Shown in pieces: positions 34,773 to 44,257 of a stretch of DNA of 64,000 nucleotides (position 1 is the stretch's first letter; every line of letters begins with the position of its first letter). The translations under genes were made by a program, and so were the position numbers. The notes under the pieces were generated by a model. That model was not told the DNA's origin. It did not search any database and saw nothing but the letters and a program-made list of their open reading frames with translations. Origin of the DNA: Halococcus sediminicola (GTDB taxonomy: Archaea; Halobacteriota; Halobacteria; Halobacteriales; Halococcaceae); NCBI RefSeq assembly GCF_000755245.1, contig NZ_BBMP01000009.1, positions 21,288 through 85,287 on the forward strand, in the 5' to 3' direction.

Positions 34773-35063
34773 CTACTCACCTCCTGTTCTGGTTTCCATG
34801 AGTCGCGGAAGCCACTGCTGGCGCACGCTCTCTACCCAGTCGGCAAACCACAGTGCGAGCGTTGGTGCACCGACTAGAAGGGCACCTGCGCCACAGAGCA
34901 CCGCGACGGTCATTCCAAGACGTGGAACGATGGCCGGCGACGGTCCATACAGGTAGAGGTACGTCTGAGCGAACGCATAGGCGAGGAACCCCCGTCCAGC
35001 CGCCCAGCCGAATAGATGGCGACATTCTCGGCGAAGACGGGTATGAGAGGTCACTATGACCAT
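34773..35063 (-). CDS. Small membrane protein of the transfer operon
   Basis: 96 aa from ATG 35063, 1 nt after the VirB4-like stop. A basic N-terminus (SHTRLRRECRHLFGWAAGRG) leads to two or three hydrophobic segments (FLAYAFAQTYLYLYG, LGMTVAVLCGAGALLVGAP, TLALWFADWV). No family is recognised. Its place between the two large ATPases suggests a membrane adaptor of the transfer complex. Confidence 0.65.
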   Translation of the reverse strand: MVIVTSHTRLRRECRHLFGWAAGRGFLAYAFAQTYLYLYGPSPAIVPRLGMTVAVLCGAGALLVGAPTLALWFADWVESVRQQWLPRLMETRTGGE

Positions 35064-35064
35064 T

Positions 35065-37959
35065 TTACTCCTCATCCCCCGTACTGTCGGCCTTCGTGGC
35101 CTCCGGTAATTCGCTGCACAAGTCGGATGCGCTCTCGATGATTGTCTCGGCACGTGCAGCGCCGATACCCTCCACGTCGGTTAGACCGCTCTCGCTGGCG
35201 GCCGCCACGTCCTCAACGGTCTCGAAGCCGGCTTCGCGGAGCACGTCAGCCCGGTCGCCGCCGACTTCTTGGATGTCGATGAGCGCAGGCTGGCTGTCAG
35301 TGCTCTCGGGCGAGTGCTCGGCTGTGTTGGTGCTCTCATCGTCCTCGGAAGCATCCGATGGCTGTGCTTCCTCAGACTGATCGTCGGCGCTCTCTCCACC
35401 ACTCCCGGCGTTAGCGGTGTCTCCTTCGTGCCCGTCCGTTGTCTCTGGTGATTCAACGATCGAGGGTGACCGACCGACAGTATTGGCGGCCTGTCGCCGG
35501 ATGAACCCCGCTTTGGTCGAATCAATACCCTCGATCTCCGCGAGCGCGCTGTTGTCGGCTTCGAAGACATCGAGCACGCTCTCGTAACCGGCTTTCCGAA
35601 GATCACCGGCCATCCGCGCGCTGACTGTTCCGTGAATGTCGGTCAGCTCGGGGACCTCGTCGAGTTCGCTCCCGCCACTGCCACCGACGACGCCACTCAC
35701 GGAGTCTTTCAGGCGGCTGGCGATCCCATCCGATTCCTGGCCGTCATCCGATTCGCTGGCGTCCGATTCGTCGGTGTTTTCGTTCGCCGAATGAGCGCTG
35801 TCGGCACCGTCGCCGGGCATGGTATCAACGTCGGAAACGTCGGTCGTGACCGTCCGACCGTCGGCAAGCTCGGTTTCGGTCTGCTCTTCGTTACTCTCGA
35901 TCGGCATTGCCCACGACCACTCGGTGACATCGCGGCCCGTACGATCGGTGTAGCCATCGAGATAGGCCAGCGGGTCCGAACCGTGCTCGGTCGGATCGTA
36001 CTGGTTCATCGCGAACTCTCGGGGATTGAGCTTGTCCGAGAAGTTCACGTCCATCCGATAGCTGCCCTTCTTCTGCGTTTGCAGGAGCGCCTGAGCGGTC
36101 GGATCGCCAGTTGAAGCGTCATCGATATACTGTTGTTCGGCCTTGCTCATGTCGAATTCACCTGCCCAGTCCTCATCCATCTCTTCGAGGTAGTGCCAGA
36201 TTTTCACCGACATGAGGTTCGTCAGCGTGCTCGCGCTCTCGGTCAACTGCTGGCCGCTGCCGTCGTCGCTCTCAGTGAAGAACTCCTCGACGCTTTGGGT
36301 GGCCGTAATCATCGAGAGATCGGAGTGCCGAGAGTGACGGTAGCCCTGTTTCAGCGTCTCCAGTGACGACGAGTTGTGCAGCATATAGTGAAACTCGTCC
36401 ATCGCGAGCGCCATTGGCTCGTCACTCTTTTTGGCTAGTTCGAGGACCGCCGTGACCAGCGGCCCCATCATCAGGCCAGCGGTGGTCTCGCTCTCGTAGT
36501 TCTGTAAATCGAGATACAGCACGTCGATCTCCTGCAGATCGGGGATGCTCGTCTCTTGGGAGAGGTGGGCGAACTCGCCGTCCTCTTTCAGCGCGCCGAT
36601 GTCGTTCTGGTAGATGTCGTTGGCGGTCTTTTGGAGTTCGTCTTTCGAGAGGTCAACGTCATCGAGTTCGTCTTCGACGTGTTTATCGGGGTTGCGAATC
36701 ATCTCCAAGAAGATCGGGAACACGTCGTCGGCGAACGTTGGACTATCGAGGTGGTGGGTGTCGGGATTGCTGGTGATGCCGCGCTCGCGATACGCCTTCT
36801 GAATGGCCTTGCGCCACGTCCCTTGCTTGTCCTCGAAAGGGATTTGCTGGTAATCGTAGAAGCTCCGAACGAAATCCATCGCTCGACGAATCGCGTTGCG
36901 ATAGGGCGCTTCTTCGCCGATCTCTGCAAGCTTCTCAGCCGATGTTTCCTCGATCTGGAGCGGGTTGATCCCGGTATCGGAGCCGATCACCACACGGTCG
37001 CCGTCGAACAACCATGTGAACCCGGCGAACTCCTGTTTCGGGTCGATAATCACGACCGGCATATCGGGATTGCTCATTTTCAGTCGGGAGAGTAGCCGCG
37101 TAACCGTCGTCGTCTTTCCGCTGCCGATAGTGCCCCATACGCCGACGTTGAAGCCTGTTTCCCGATTCTGAAGATCGAGCACGATGGGGTCGCCCGTGTC
37201 TTCGTTGATGCCGAGTTCGATTCCGCCGGGTTCGATGAGATTCCGCGCAGTCCAGGGAATGAGCCGTGAGAGACCGTCACCGGTCATTTTCGTTTTGCCG
37301 CCCATGAAGTCCTTACAGGCGGGCGCGGCGGTCTGATAGCCGAGCTTGGAGTGATATTTCAGCGGCTTCGCGTCGGCCGAAACGTCCTGCATCCGTGAGC
37401 GGATCTGCTTGATCGCCGTATCGAGCGTGTCCGGGTCGGGCGCTCGTACTTCGATATAAGTGTGGGAGGTGTAGAGGCCGTATTCCGACGCAGATACCGT
37501 GTTCTGGGTACGCTTCACGTCGGCGTACTCCTCGGCGGCTTCCTCGACGAAGTAATCGGGAATCCACTTGTTTTTCGCGAGATTCTTAACCCTCCCTTTG
37601 ATCGAGTCGGCCGCCCCGGCGAGGTTCCGGTCGGCTTCGCGCTCGTCCTCCCCGGTGAGATGCGTCGAAAGCGTCACATCAACTTTCGGCATCGAGAACG
37701 ACACGACACGATCAAAGAACCCGTGAGCGGGGATCGCCGGCCAATCACGTATTTCGAGCGTCTGGGTGTAGTATTCGCCGTCGATCTCGCCGTACTCGCC
37801 TTGCACTTCGTCGCCGTCGGTGTGGCGCTTGTAGCTATCGGGCGCGAGAGCGGTTTTGTACCGCCACGAGAGTTCGTCGTCATCGGCTGCGAGACCCACG
37901 AGCACGTTTTCGTTCAATTCGTCCGCTGGCTGGTCGTCGGTGTTGGCTGCATCACTCAT
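35065..37959 (-). CDS. VirB4/TraC-type ATPase with two C-terminal helix-hairpin-helix domains
   Basis: 964 aa. The N-terminal 250 residues resemble the VirB4/CagE N-terminal domain (FFDRVVSFSMPKVDVTLSTH). Walker A GTIGSGKTT at residues 276-284, IIDPKQEFAG after it, and Walker B ALAMDEFHYML near 520, as in VirB4 motors of type IV secretion. Unusual additions follow residue 680: an acidic linker and two helix-hairpin-helix modules at about 769-829 (ALAEIEGIDSTKAGFI) and 892-945 (LTDVEGIGAARAETII). HhH pairs bind DNA without sequence preference, which hints at direct DNA contact. Confidence 0.85.
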   Translation of the reverse strand: MSDAANTDDQPADELNENVLVGLAADDDELSWRYKTALAPDSYKRHTDGDEVQGEYGEIDGEYYTQTLEIRDWPAIPAHGFFDRVVSFSMPKVDVTLSTHLTGEDEREADRNLAGAADSIKGRVKNLAKNKWIPDYFVEEAAEEYADVKRTQNTVSASEYGLYTSHTYIEVRAPDPDTLDTAIKQIRSRMQDVSADAKPLKYHSKLGYQTAAPACKDFMGGKTKMTGDGLSRLIPWTARNLIEPGGIELGINEDTGDPIVLDLQNRETGFNVGVWGTIGSGKTTTVTRLLSRLKMSNPDMPVVIIDPKQEFAGFTWLFDGDRVVIGSDTGINPLQIEETSAEKLAEIGEEAPYRNAIRRAMDFVRSFYDYQQIPFEDKQGTWRKAIQKAYRERGITSNPDTHHLDSPTFADDVFPIFLEMIRNPDKHVEDELDDVDLSKDELQKTANDIYQNDIGALKEDGEFAHLSQETSIPDLQEIDVLYLDLQNYESETTAGLMMGPLVTAVLELAKKSDEPMALAMDEFHYMLHNSSSLETLKQGYRHSRHSDLSMITATQSVEEFFTESDDGSGQQLTESASTLTNLMSVKIWHYLEEMDEDWAGEFDMSKAEQQYIDDASTGDPTAQALLQTQKKGSYRMDVNFSDKLNPREFAMNQYDPTEHGSDPLAYLDGYTDRTGRDVTEWSWAMPIESNEEQTETELADGRTVTTDVSDVDTMPGDGADSAHSANENTDESDASESDDGQESDGIASRLKDSVSGVVGGSGGSELDEVPELTDIHGTVSARMAGDLRKAGYESVLDVFEADNSALAEIEGIDSTKAGFIRRQAANTVGRSPSIVESPETTDGHEGDTANAGSGGESADDQSEEAQPSDASEDDESTNTAEHSPESTDSQPALIDIQEVGGDRADVLREAGFETVEDVAAASESGLTDVEGIGAARAETIIESASDLCSELPEATKADSTGDEE

Positions 37960-39335
37960 TGTGAATTACCTCGCTGGTCGCTGTCGGTCGTCTGTTCGGG
38001 CTGTTCGCCTCGGCTGGCCCCGCCGTCGGTGGCGTGGACGCTCGTCGGCGATGTGGACGCCGTCGGGGGTGACCCAGCACGATCGCGGCTAGTGATGTGC
38101 TGATAGTCCACGTCGTGCTCGGGGTCGCCAGCTTCCTCGCTGCCCGGAACTGGCGAGCCACGAATCGTCTGCGTGAACTCCTCGTGTGCGCGGACGTTCG
38201 TTCCCCGATAGTAATCAGCGACAATCTCGCTGAACTCCTCGGACGGCAGAACGTTGGGCGTCAGACCGTCGATCCGACGTAGCTCCCGTTCGAGATCGTC
38301 GGCGCGGCGTTCGAGCTTGTTGATGAGGGTCGCCGTGTGTTCATCGGAGTCGGACTGTTTGTAGAGACGATATTTCTCGACGAACCACCGGAAACCGGGT
38401 ACACTGCCGAGACCGCCGGCTTGCGAGGAACGGTCGATCACGGCCTCACTGGGATCAACGCTGACGATGATGTAGTGCTCGCGAATGCGCTTGGTATCCT
38501 CGTAGAGGTTGATCCCGGCCGCGCGCTCGCTAGCGATGTCGGCAAGGATCTGCCGGCGAATCGCGTCGATAGCCGCTTCCTCGCCTTCGGCGCTCACAAG
38601 CCGGTCTGCCTGCGACTGGTACTCGCGGGCGCGGTCTTTCCACTCCGAGCGTCGGCGCTCGAAGTTCGCCACGCGCGTCGGGGAAAACCACTCGGCGTCG
38701 TAATTCACCGTTCCCTCAAGCGCGTTGGCGACAGCTCTCTCAGCCTTCTCTTTGACATCGGTGGACTCCAGACGGAGCGGGATGGCACGCACGCGAATGC
38801 CGGCGATGAGTCCGCCGTCGTCACGCTCGATGGCGTACTCACCTCGGTAGGGCTTCTTGTGCGCGACGAGTTCCTGCGTCGGGTGATAGTCGCCCGCACC
38901 GATGATCGGCCAGTCACGAACGAGCGGCAAGCGTGCAAAGCGGCCGAACAGTGAGTCGTTTTTCGGCTGTTCAAGTCGGCTTTTCTCGGGTGCTGAGTCG
39001 TGAATCATCTCTTGTTGGTGAGCGTGTCTGGAAACGATCGCCTCGAAGTAATCGCGGGCGGACATATCGCCCGGCGATGCCACGGTGGCAAGAACACCGA
39101 GACCGGCGAGAACGGCCGTCGCGATGAATCCGTACAGTTGGCTCTGGCCGGTCAGAAGGCTTGACGACACCCGGAACATGACCATCGCTGGGATGAGCAT
39201 GAAGAACAGCCAGACCTTCGAATATCCCCAGAGCGTGGGGTCTTCCGAGTAATCAGCGAGGATCTTACGCTCGCTGTCGTCCTCGCTGACGGTCTCGTGA
39301 ATGTCGTTGATGAGTTGGCGTGGATTCTGTTTCAT
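37956..39335 (-). CDS. VirB3/PrgI-like membrane protein of the transfer module
   Basis: 459 aa. Two membrane helices near the N-terminus (WLFFMLIPAMVMFRVSSSL and YGFIATAVLAGLGVLATVA, residues about 43-85) and a large soluble domain with a charged helical region (residues 220-360). Position directly before a VirB4 gene with a 4-nt overlap, plus the two-helix N-terminus, fits VirB3/PrgI proteins that dock VirB4; the long soluble part is not usual for them. Assignment rests on topology and context rather than clear motifs. Confidence 0.6.
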   Translation of the reverse strand: MKQNPRQLINDIHETVSEDDSERKILADYSEDPTLWGYSKVWLFFMLIPAMVMFRVSSSLLTGQSQLYGFIATAVLAGLGVLATVASPGDMSARDYFEAIVSRHAHQQEMIHDSAPEKSRLEQPKNDSLFGRFARLPLVRDWPIIGAGDYHPTQELVAHKKPYRGEYAIERDDGGLIAGIRVRAIPLRLESTDVKEKAERAVANALEGTVNYDAEWFSPTRVANFERRRSEWKDRAREYQSQADRLVSAEGEEAAIDAIRRQILADIASERAAGINLYEDTKRIREHYIIVSVDPSEAVIDRSSQAGGLGSVPGFRWFVEKYRLYKQSDSDEHTATLINKLERRADDLERELRRIDGLTPNVLPSEEFSEIVADYYRGTNVRAHEEFTQTIRGSPVPGSEEAGDPEHDVDYQHITSRDRAGSPPTASTSPTSVHATDGGASRGEQPEQTTDSDQRGNSQ

Positions 39336-41350
39336 TGGTTAGCGAGTTTCTCGTCCATCGTCATTCGCTGAGGATGGTCTTCGAAGTACGATTCTTTCAT
39401 CGCCGAGGGGTTCATCGGATCCTGAGTCCTCGATCGCTCTAGATCGCGCACCCGTCCGGCGGTCGTTGTCGAACCACCTGCCGGGCCCATGCTCTCGATT
39501 TGTTCGTCGGACAGTTCGCCGTCGCTTGGAATGCCGGTCGTCCCGCCGTCGGTGCTGACTTCGACGGCCTGCTCGGTACGGACGCCGGGGCTAGTATCGC
39601 CGGTCGCAGTGCCGCTACTGGCCGAACCGTCGCCGCTCCATCCGAGCTTGTCTCTGGCCGCGCTAGCGCGGTTGGCGGCTCCGGCAGCGGCGGATTTCCC
39701 CGCGCGGCCCACCTTGCCCGGAACTTGCAGGAACGTGTACGTCGTGATGCCGGGGATGCTCACCGCGAAGAGGAACAGCGCAACCAGGACGAGCATCGAG
39801 ACAACACCACTGCTCGTGGTGAAACTGACGACGGCAGCGGCTTTCAGCAGGATCGCCATCGGAATGACCATCGTGAGGACGTTGACGTACTGCCAGATGA
39901 CGACGCTCGCGAAGCCCTTGAGTCGCTGCCACGGCGAGACGTACAGCAGCAGTAGCAGCACCGGGAACACGTACGGAAAGAAATACTGGAGTGCGACCCG
40001 GCGCAGACCGAGTTCGACGCCGAGACTGAAGACGCTCATCAGTATCCCACCCGCTCCGACGAAGTACGCGCCGATGGCCCCGGCGCTCAATTTGGTGACA
40101 TTGCCAGCCAGCGCCTCCATCGCCTGCTCAGAGGGCCGTAACCAGACGGTGATGTCGTTGACTGTTCCGTGCATGAGCGTAATAACCGCCCATGACGAGA
40201 CGTACAACAGCAGGAACGCGACGAATTTGAGCATGAGATTTTTCGCCTGAAAGCGCGAGATGAGTGGGTTGACCATCAACGAGATACCCATGAAGATTAC
40301 CAGCGTTCCCAGCAGGTAGTTCAACACCGGATAGAGCTTGTCTTTGAGCAGCTGGTTATAGAGCGGCTTGAACGGCTTATCGGTCGGCTCGCCGAGAACG
40401 TTGTGCCAGCCATCGTTTTGCGGCACTGAGGTCGTGAACGCGAGGTCATAAACCTCGCCGAGAATAGCCTCGGCACCCTTCCGCATCTCGTTGGCAAACG
40501 CTTCCATTTTCTGACCGAGCAAACCCGGAATGTCGATGTCGATGTCGGGGAGAGGATCTTGCTTCTCACGTTCACCGACGTATTCCATGACGACCTGACG
40601 GCGCTGTTTTTTCTGCTGGCTGTTGGCAGCCCCGCCCGCACCATTCGCACCAGCGATCAGCTGCTCAAACTGATTGAATTTCTTGTTGGTTTCCTCTTTA
40701 GTGAGATTCCCCGTCGTGATCGAGAGCAGGAGCTTGTTTGCCTTCGATTTGTTCTCTTTCGAGAGCTGCTTGTAGCCGAGATTTTTCGACTTGAACTCAC
40801 CGATGATGCGGTTGACTGACTCGTTCGACGTTGGGCCACCAGCGCTCGCATTGCTCGTGGCGTTTCCGGCGGTTGCATTCCCGCTCGCGTTCGTGCTGTT
40901 CGCGCCACCGGGACCACCGCCTCCGCCACCGTTCATCGCTGCGACTGGTGCGGGGAACGGCCCGCCACCGGACGCTTGATTGACGTTGTTGATGACGTAC
41001 TGCGGGCGTTGTTTGATCGTGTCCGTAAGCCGAGTGCCCGATAACTGAGTATCAGTGTTCTGCTTGAACGCACGCGCGAGGATATCGACCTTATCGGGGT
41101 TCTTGCGAGCGGCTTCCTGAGCCGCGCCCTTGTTCATACCCATGACCTCGTTGACCCAGTTACGGAACTCCTGTTTCGTGACAGAATCACCGCCTCCGGC
41201 CTGTGCAGACCCATTTTGCTGCTGGGCGGCAACAGGTGATGCGGCGATAACGCCAGCGATCGTGCTCACTAACAGCACTCCGACGAGTACGAGAGCGACT
41301 GTGCGGCTAAATGGACTGTCCTGATTGGGTGAGGATGCTGAAAATTGCAT
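39332..41350 (-). CDS. VirB6/TrbL-like polytopic channel protein
   Basis: 672 aa from ATG 41350; upstream codons are Arg-rich and unlike protein. Signal peptide (RTVALVLVGVLLVSTIAGVIAASPVAAQ), an external region of about 300 residues rich in Asn/Gly (GGGGGPGGANSTNASGN) and helices, then six or more membrane segments (residues about 330-570) and a cytoplasmic Ser/Gly tail. This layout matches VirB6/TrbL inner-membrane channel subunits. It overlaps the next gene by 4 nt and follows the pilin gene by 29 nt. Confidence 0.72.
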   Translation of the reverse strand: MQFSASSPNQDSPFSRTVALVLVGVLLVSTIAGVIAASPVAAQQQNGSAQAGGGDSVTKQEFRNWVNEVMGMNKGAAQEAARKNPDKVDILARAFKQNTDTQLSGTRLTDTIKQRPQYVINNVNQASGGGPFPAPVAAMNGGGGGGPGGANSTNASGNATAGNATSNASAGGPTSNESVNRIIGEFKSKNLGYKQLSKENKSKANKLLLSITTGNLTKEETNKKFNQFEQLIAGANGAGGAANSQQKKQRRQVVMEYVGEREKQDPLPDIDIDIPGLLGQKMEAFANEMRKGAEAILGEVYDLAFTTSVPQNDGWHNVLGEPTDKPFKPLYNQLLKDKLYPVLNYLLGTLVIFMGISLMVNPLISRFQAKNLMLKFVAFLLLYVSSWAVITLMHGTVNDITVWLRPSEQAMEALAGNVTKLSAGAIGAYFVGAGGILMSVFSLGVELGLRRVALQYFFPYVFPVLLLLLYVSPWQRLKGFASVVIWQYVNVLTMVIPMAILLKAAAVVSFTTSSGVVSMLVLVALFLFAVSIPGITTYTFLQVPGKVGRAGKSAAAGAANRASAARDKLGWSGDGSASSGTATGDTSPGVRTEQAVEVSTDGGTTGIPSDGELSDEQIESMGPAGGSTTTAGRVRDLERSRTQDPMNPSAMKESYFEDHPQRMTMDEKLANQ

Positions 41351-41379
41351 AGTTGTGCGAAGGGCTTGATCGAGGGCGC

Positions 41380-41874
41380 TTACTCGCCGCCGCCCCCGCC
41401 GCCACCGCCGGTACACTGAGCGTCGAGGTTGATGTCGGTCGCCTGATCGGCGAGATCGACCAGTGCCGGGCCGATCACGAGGAACAGCACCCCGACGATG
41501 ACACTCCCGACGAGAGCATTGCCCCAACTGTTCGTCCCACGCATGGGAATCATCTTCAGCACACCAGCGATGATAACCATCGAGACGATGATGGTCCCCG
41601 CTCCTTGCGTGATGAGCGAGTGAATGCTGCTCAGAAACGACAGCGGGCCGCTACTGCAACTGACCTGAGCGGCTGCGGGAGTGACGAATACCATCACCAG
41701 CCCCATCGAGAGCAGCGACATCCGCCGCTTGCGGGTACTCGTTGCTTTCTCGCCGAGATGTTCGAGGCCGATGAACGACCAGCTAGCGAGCGCCGCGTGG
41801 ATCGGAACGTTCCGATAGGCGGCCTGCTTGAGCGATGCGCCCCGATCGTGAATGCCTGGAAGAACGTCTGACAT
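41380..41874 (-). CDS. VirB2-like pilin precursor
   Basis: 164 aa. A 50-residue N-terminus ending in basic TRKRR is followed by a signal-like helix (MSLLSMGLVMVFVTPAAAQ) and then two membrane helices with a short polar loop (GAGTIIVSMVIIAGVLKMIP and WGNALVGSVIVGVLFLVIGP), as in VirB2/TrbC pilins. Cys residues near both ends of the mature part (VSCSS and AQCTGG) could form a disulfide. The C-terminus is a run of eight Gly plus Glu. It is first in the operon, as in many type IV systems. Confidence 0.72.
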   Translation of the reverse strand: MSDVLPGIHDRGASLKQAAYRNVPIHAALASWSFIGLEHLGEKATSTRKRRMSLLSMGLVMVFVTPAAAQVSCSSGPLSFLSSIHSLITQGAGTIIVSMVIIAGVLKMIPMRGTNSWGNALVGSVIVGVLFLVIGPALVDLADQATDINLDAQCTGGGGGGGGE

Positions 41875-41890
41875 AGTTGTTATTGGGCAT

Positions 41891-41906
41891 CATCTCATCT
41901 GAGATG
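41891..41906. promoter_or_regulatory. Inverted repeat CATCTCA-TC-TGAGATG ahead of the transfer operon
   Basis: Perfect 7-bp arms with a 2-nt centre, 17-32 bp upstream of the pilin ATG. It lies where the transcript start of a short-leader promoter would be, so a bound protein would repress the whole operon. Confidence 0.55.
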
Positions 41907-41952
41907 CCGTTATGATATCTCCCTTCCACATAAACAAAAGAAAATGCCAACA

Positions 41953-42028
41953 TGTATTGAGAATGAGAAATAAAAGCATAATTATAACAAACCAGTAAAT
42001 TCTGATATCATTTTATATCCTCAATACA
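41953..42028. promoter_or_regulatory. Separated 9-bp inverted repeat in divergent transfer promoter
   Basis: TGTATTGAG at 41953-41961 and its exact complement CTCAATACA at 42020-42028, 58 bp apart, in the AT-rich region between the pilin gene and the divergent regulator. The right arm is just before the TATA-like CTTTATTTA (about 42031). Looping between two sites by the adjacent regulator is possible. Confidence 0.5.
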
Positions 42029-42069
42029 CGACGCTTTATTTACTCCTATATTCAGCAGAGAGGGAGGAT

Positions 42070-42528
42070 ATGGGAGATACCAATACCCTAGCTGAACCGG
42101 ATGTCACACCACTGGCCGAGCAAAAAGAAATCAGCGAGATATTTCGTGAACCCTCTCCCGCTCAAGAGGCGCTTCTTTCAGTGTTCAACCTGCAAGAGTC
42201 ACACGTCCGCGCGTATATCGCAGTGGTCGAACATCCTGATAGCAGGGTTGATGATGTAGCCGAAGTGGTTGATCGGCACCGTCGCTATGTTGCGAAATCA
42301 CTGCGAGCATTGTTCGATGCTGGCCTCGTTGATCGTGAGAAAATGACATTTGAAACGGGCGGTGTCGGACACGTCTATTGGCCGGTCGCGCCCGAACAGG
42401 TGAAATCACACTTCCAGAACGAACTCCGAGAATGGCTGATCGACGCACAGGCTGACATCAGTAAGATCGACCGGCGTATCGAGACCGACAGTGACGTGCT
42501 GTGTTGTGGTTCTGAGAGTGGGGATTGA
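42070..42528 (+). CDS. Winged-helix regulator divergent from the transfer operon
   Basis: 152 aa. Winged helix at residues 40-105 (VRAYIAVVEHPDSRVDDVAE, DRHRRYVAKSLRALFDAGLV, GGVGHVYWPVAPEQVKSHF), then a C-terminal helix and a Cys pair (VLCCGSESGD). A Shine-Dalgarno-like GGGAGG is 3-9 nt before the ATG. The fold is like that of the sulfur-cluster regulator at 9677. It probably controls the divergent transfer operon through the inverted repeats at 41891 and 41953. Confidence 0.78.
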   Translation: MGDTNTLAEPDVTPLAEQKEISEIFREPSPAQEALLSVFNLQESHVRAYIAVVEHPDSRVDDVAEVVDRHRRYVAKSLRALFDAGLVDREKMTFETGGVGHVYWPVAPEQVKSHFQNELREWLIDAQADISKIDRRIETDSDVLCCGSESGD

Positions 42529-42530
42529 GC

Positions 42531-44255
42531 ATGAACAGACAAGGCCATACTGGGATGGCTCTTCTCGCATTCGCACCGCTGGCGTACCTGCTCGCGAGCG
42601 ACGGTAAACTCTTGCTCGCGGGAGTGTGCTGGCTCGGGATTCAAGCGGTCGAACCGCTACCCGACCGCGATTTCAAGATCCCCGGTCTGAATCATCGAGG
42701 GGTAAGCCATTCGCTACTGGCCGTGCTCGTCGTCGGGGTCGTACTCGGCGGGATCGGCTGGCTACTCGGTAGGAGCGGCTTCGATCTGCTGTATAGCCTG
42801 CTCACGGCACTTGTGGGCATCTGGGACTGGGTGCTCGGCTACCTGCCGGAGCTTTCGAAAGCGTTCCTCACGGGTCTCATTCCGAACCTGCTGCCGGGCG
42901 AAATCGTCTCGACGCTCCAACAGCAGGCCGGTGGAAGCGTGAGCCGGTGGTCGTTCGCGCTGTTCGGATTCACGATTGGCGCTTACGGCATGGTCGCGCA
43001 CCTGCTCGGCGACGTGATTACTACTCGGGGGGTCCGGCCGTTCCTGCCGTTCTCGCGCTGGCGGCTCTCGCTCTCGCCGCTGCGGGCGGATAGTCAGGCG
43101 GCGAACTCCGCGCTGTTCGGTGCCGGGATGGTCGCTATCGCGCTCGTAGTCGCTCTGACCGTCCCCGGACTGATCCTGGGCGGTGGGCCGGCGACCCTCT
43201 CACCGGTCGGTACCGCAGGTGCTCAAGGGACGATTCCGCAACCGACCGAGACTACGGATACTAACGCAAGCACGAACGCGACGGTCTCGCTGGCGAATCA
43301 GACGATCAACGGCTCAACGGTCACGGTCGAGTCGGTGACGCTGCCGGAAGCCGGATTCATCGCCCTCGATAGCACCGGTCCGGGTGAAGAAAGTGTCCTC
43401 GAAGACAGTACGATCGCCGTCTCCAGACGTCTCGACGCGGGCACTCACTGGAACGTCTCGCTGGACGTGAACCGGAGTCCGCCGGGTGGGGTCGTCAACC
43501 AGACGACGCTCAATCAGAGCGGAACCTACGGAGCAGCGCTGTATCGCGACAGTAACAACAACAGCCGTTTCGAGTTCATCACCTCGGGGCGGGCGTCCGA
43601 TCGCCCATTCGTCACACAGTCGGGTTCGACGGCTCGTCTCGTCTCGGATAGCGCCTCGATCACGATTCGCGGCTCGCGCGAAGATCCGAACGCGACACCG
43701 GCGGCGAGCATCCGCTTCCCCGACCAGCGTATCGACGGCGTTGACGTTACTGTGCAGTCGGTGACGGTCCCGCAAGGTGGGTTCGTCGTCGTTCACAACC
43801 AGAGCTACCTGCGCGGTGGCGATCCAACCGAAACCTCAGTCGGGTACTCACAGTACCTCTCAGCCGGAACACACCGGAACGTCTCTATCACGCTGTTAGA
43901 GTCTGTCCGGCGCGACCAACAGCTCGTCGCGATCCCCGCGCGGGACACGGACGGCAACCAGAGCTACGATTACATCCGCACCGACAGCTTCCAGGACGTT
44001 GGCTACACCGATGGTGGAAAGGTCGTCACCGACACGGCGAGGGCCACGATCACCGGATCGATATCGACCGCCGAGGCGACATCGAGCGTCGCTGTATCGG
44101 ACACTCCCACCGCCACAGGAACAGAGCAACCCGAAGCGAACACAACTGATTCCGGCGGCAGAGTCGGCGCGTGGATCGGCTCGCATCCTCTGGAAATGGT
44201 CGTCATCGTTCTCGCGATGCTCGTCGTCGTGCCGTCGGTCTGGAGGCGTCTGTAA
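42531..44255 (+). CDS. YdjM/DUF457-type membrane metal-dependent hydrolase fused to surface domains
   Basis: 574 aa from ATG 42531; a TTG at 42525 overlapping the previous stop is less likely. Residues 1-210 are the YdjM/DUF457 membrane module with His/Asp motifs HTGMALLAF, HRGVSHSLL and AHLLGDVITTRGVRPFLPFS. Residues 230-540 hold two similar extracellular domains, each starting like ATVSLANQTINGSTVTVESV and containing a DAGTHxNVS/SAGTHRNVS strand (DUF7282-like). A C-terminal helix (MVVIVLAMLVVVPSVW) anchors the end. Such a fusion is unusual. It follows the regulator directly. Confidence 0.72.
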   Translation: MNRQGHTGMALLAFAPLAYLLASDGKLLLAGVCWLGIQAVEPLPDRDFKIPGLNHRGVSHSLLAVLVVGVVLGGIGWLLGRSGFDLLYSLLTALVGIWDWVLGYLPELSKAFLTGLIPNLLPGEIVSTLQQQAGGSVSRWSFALFGFTIGAYGMVAHLLGDVITTRGVRPFLPFSRWRLSLSPLRADSQAANSALFGAGMVAIALVVALTVPGLILGGGPATLSPVGTAGAQGTIPQPTETTDTNASTNATVSLANQTINGSTVTVESVTLPEAGFIALDSTGPGEESVLEDSTIAVSRRLDAGTHWNVSLDVNRSPPGGVVNQTTLNQSGTYGAALYRDSNNNSRFEFITSGRASDRPFVTQSGSTARLVSDSASITIRGSREDPNATPAASIRFPDQRIDGVDVTVQSVTVPQGGFVVVHNQSYLRGGDPTETSVGYSQYLSAGTHRNVSITLLESVRRDQQLVAIPARDTDGNQSYDYIRTDSFQDVGYTDGGKVVTDTARATITGSISTAEATSSVAVSDTPTATGTEQPEANTTDSGGRVGAWIGSHPLEMVVIVLAMLVVVPSVWRRL

Positions 44256-44257
44256 GC

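Noticed and set aside
42525..42530. TTG start for the membrane hydrolase
   Set aside because: It adds two residues only; the ATG at 42531 is more usual and the overlap with the upstream stop is explained either way.
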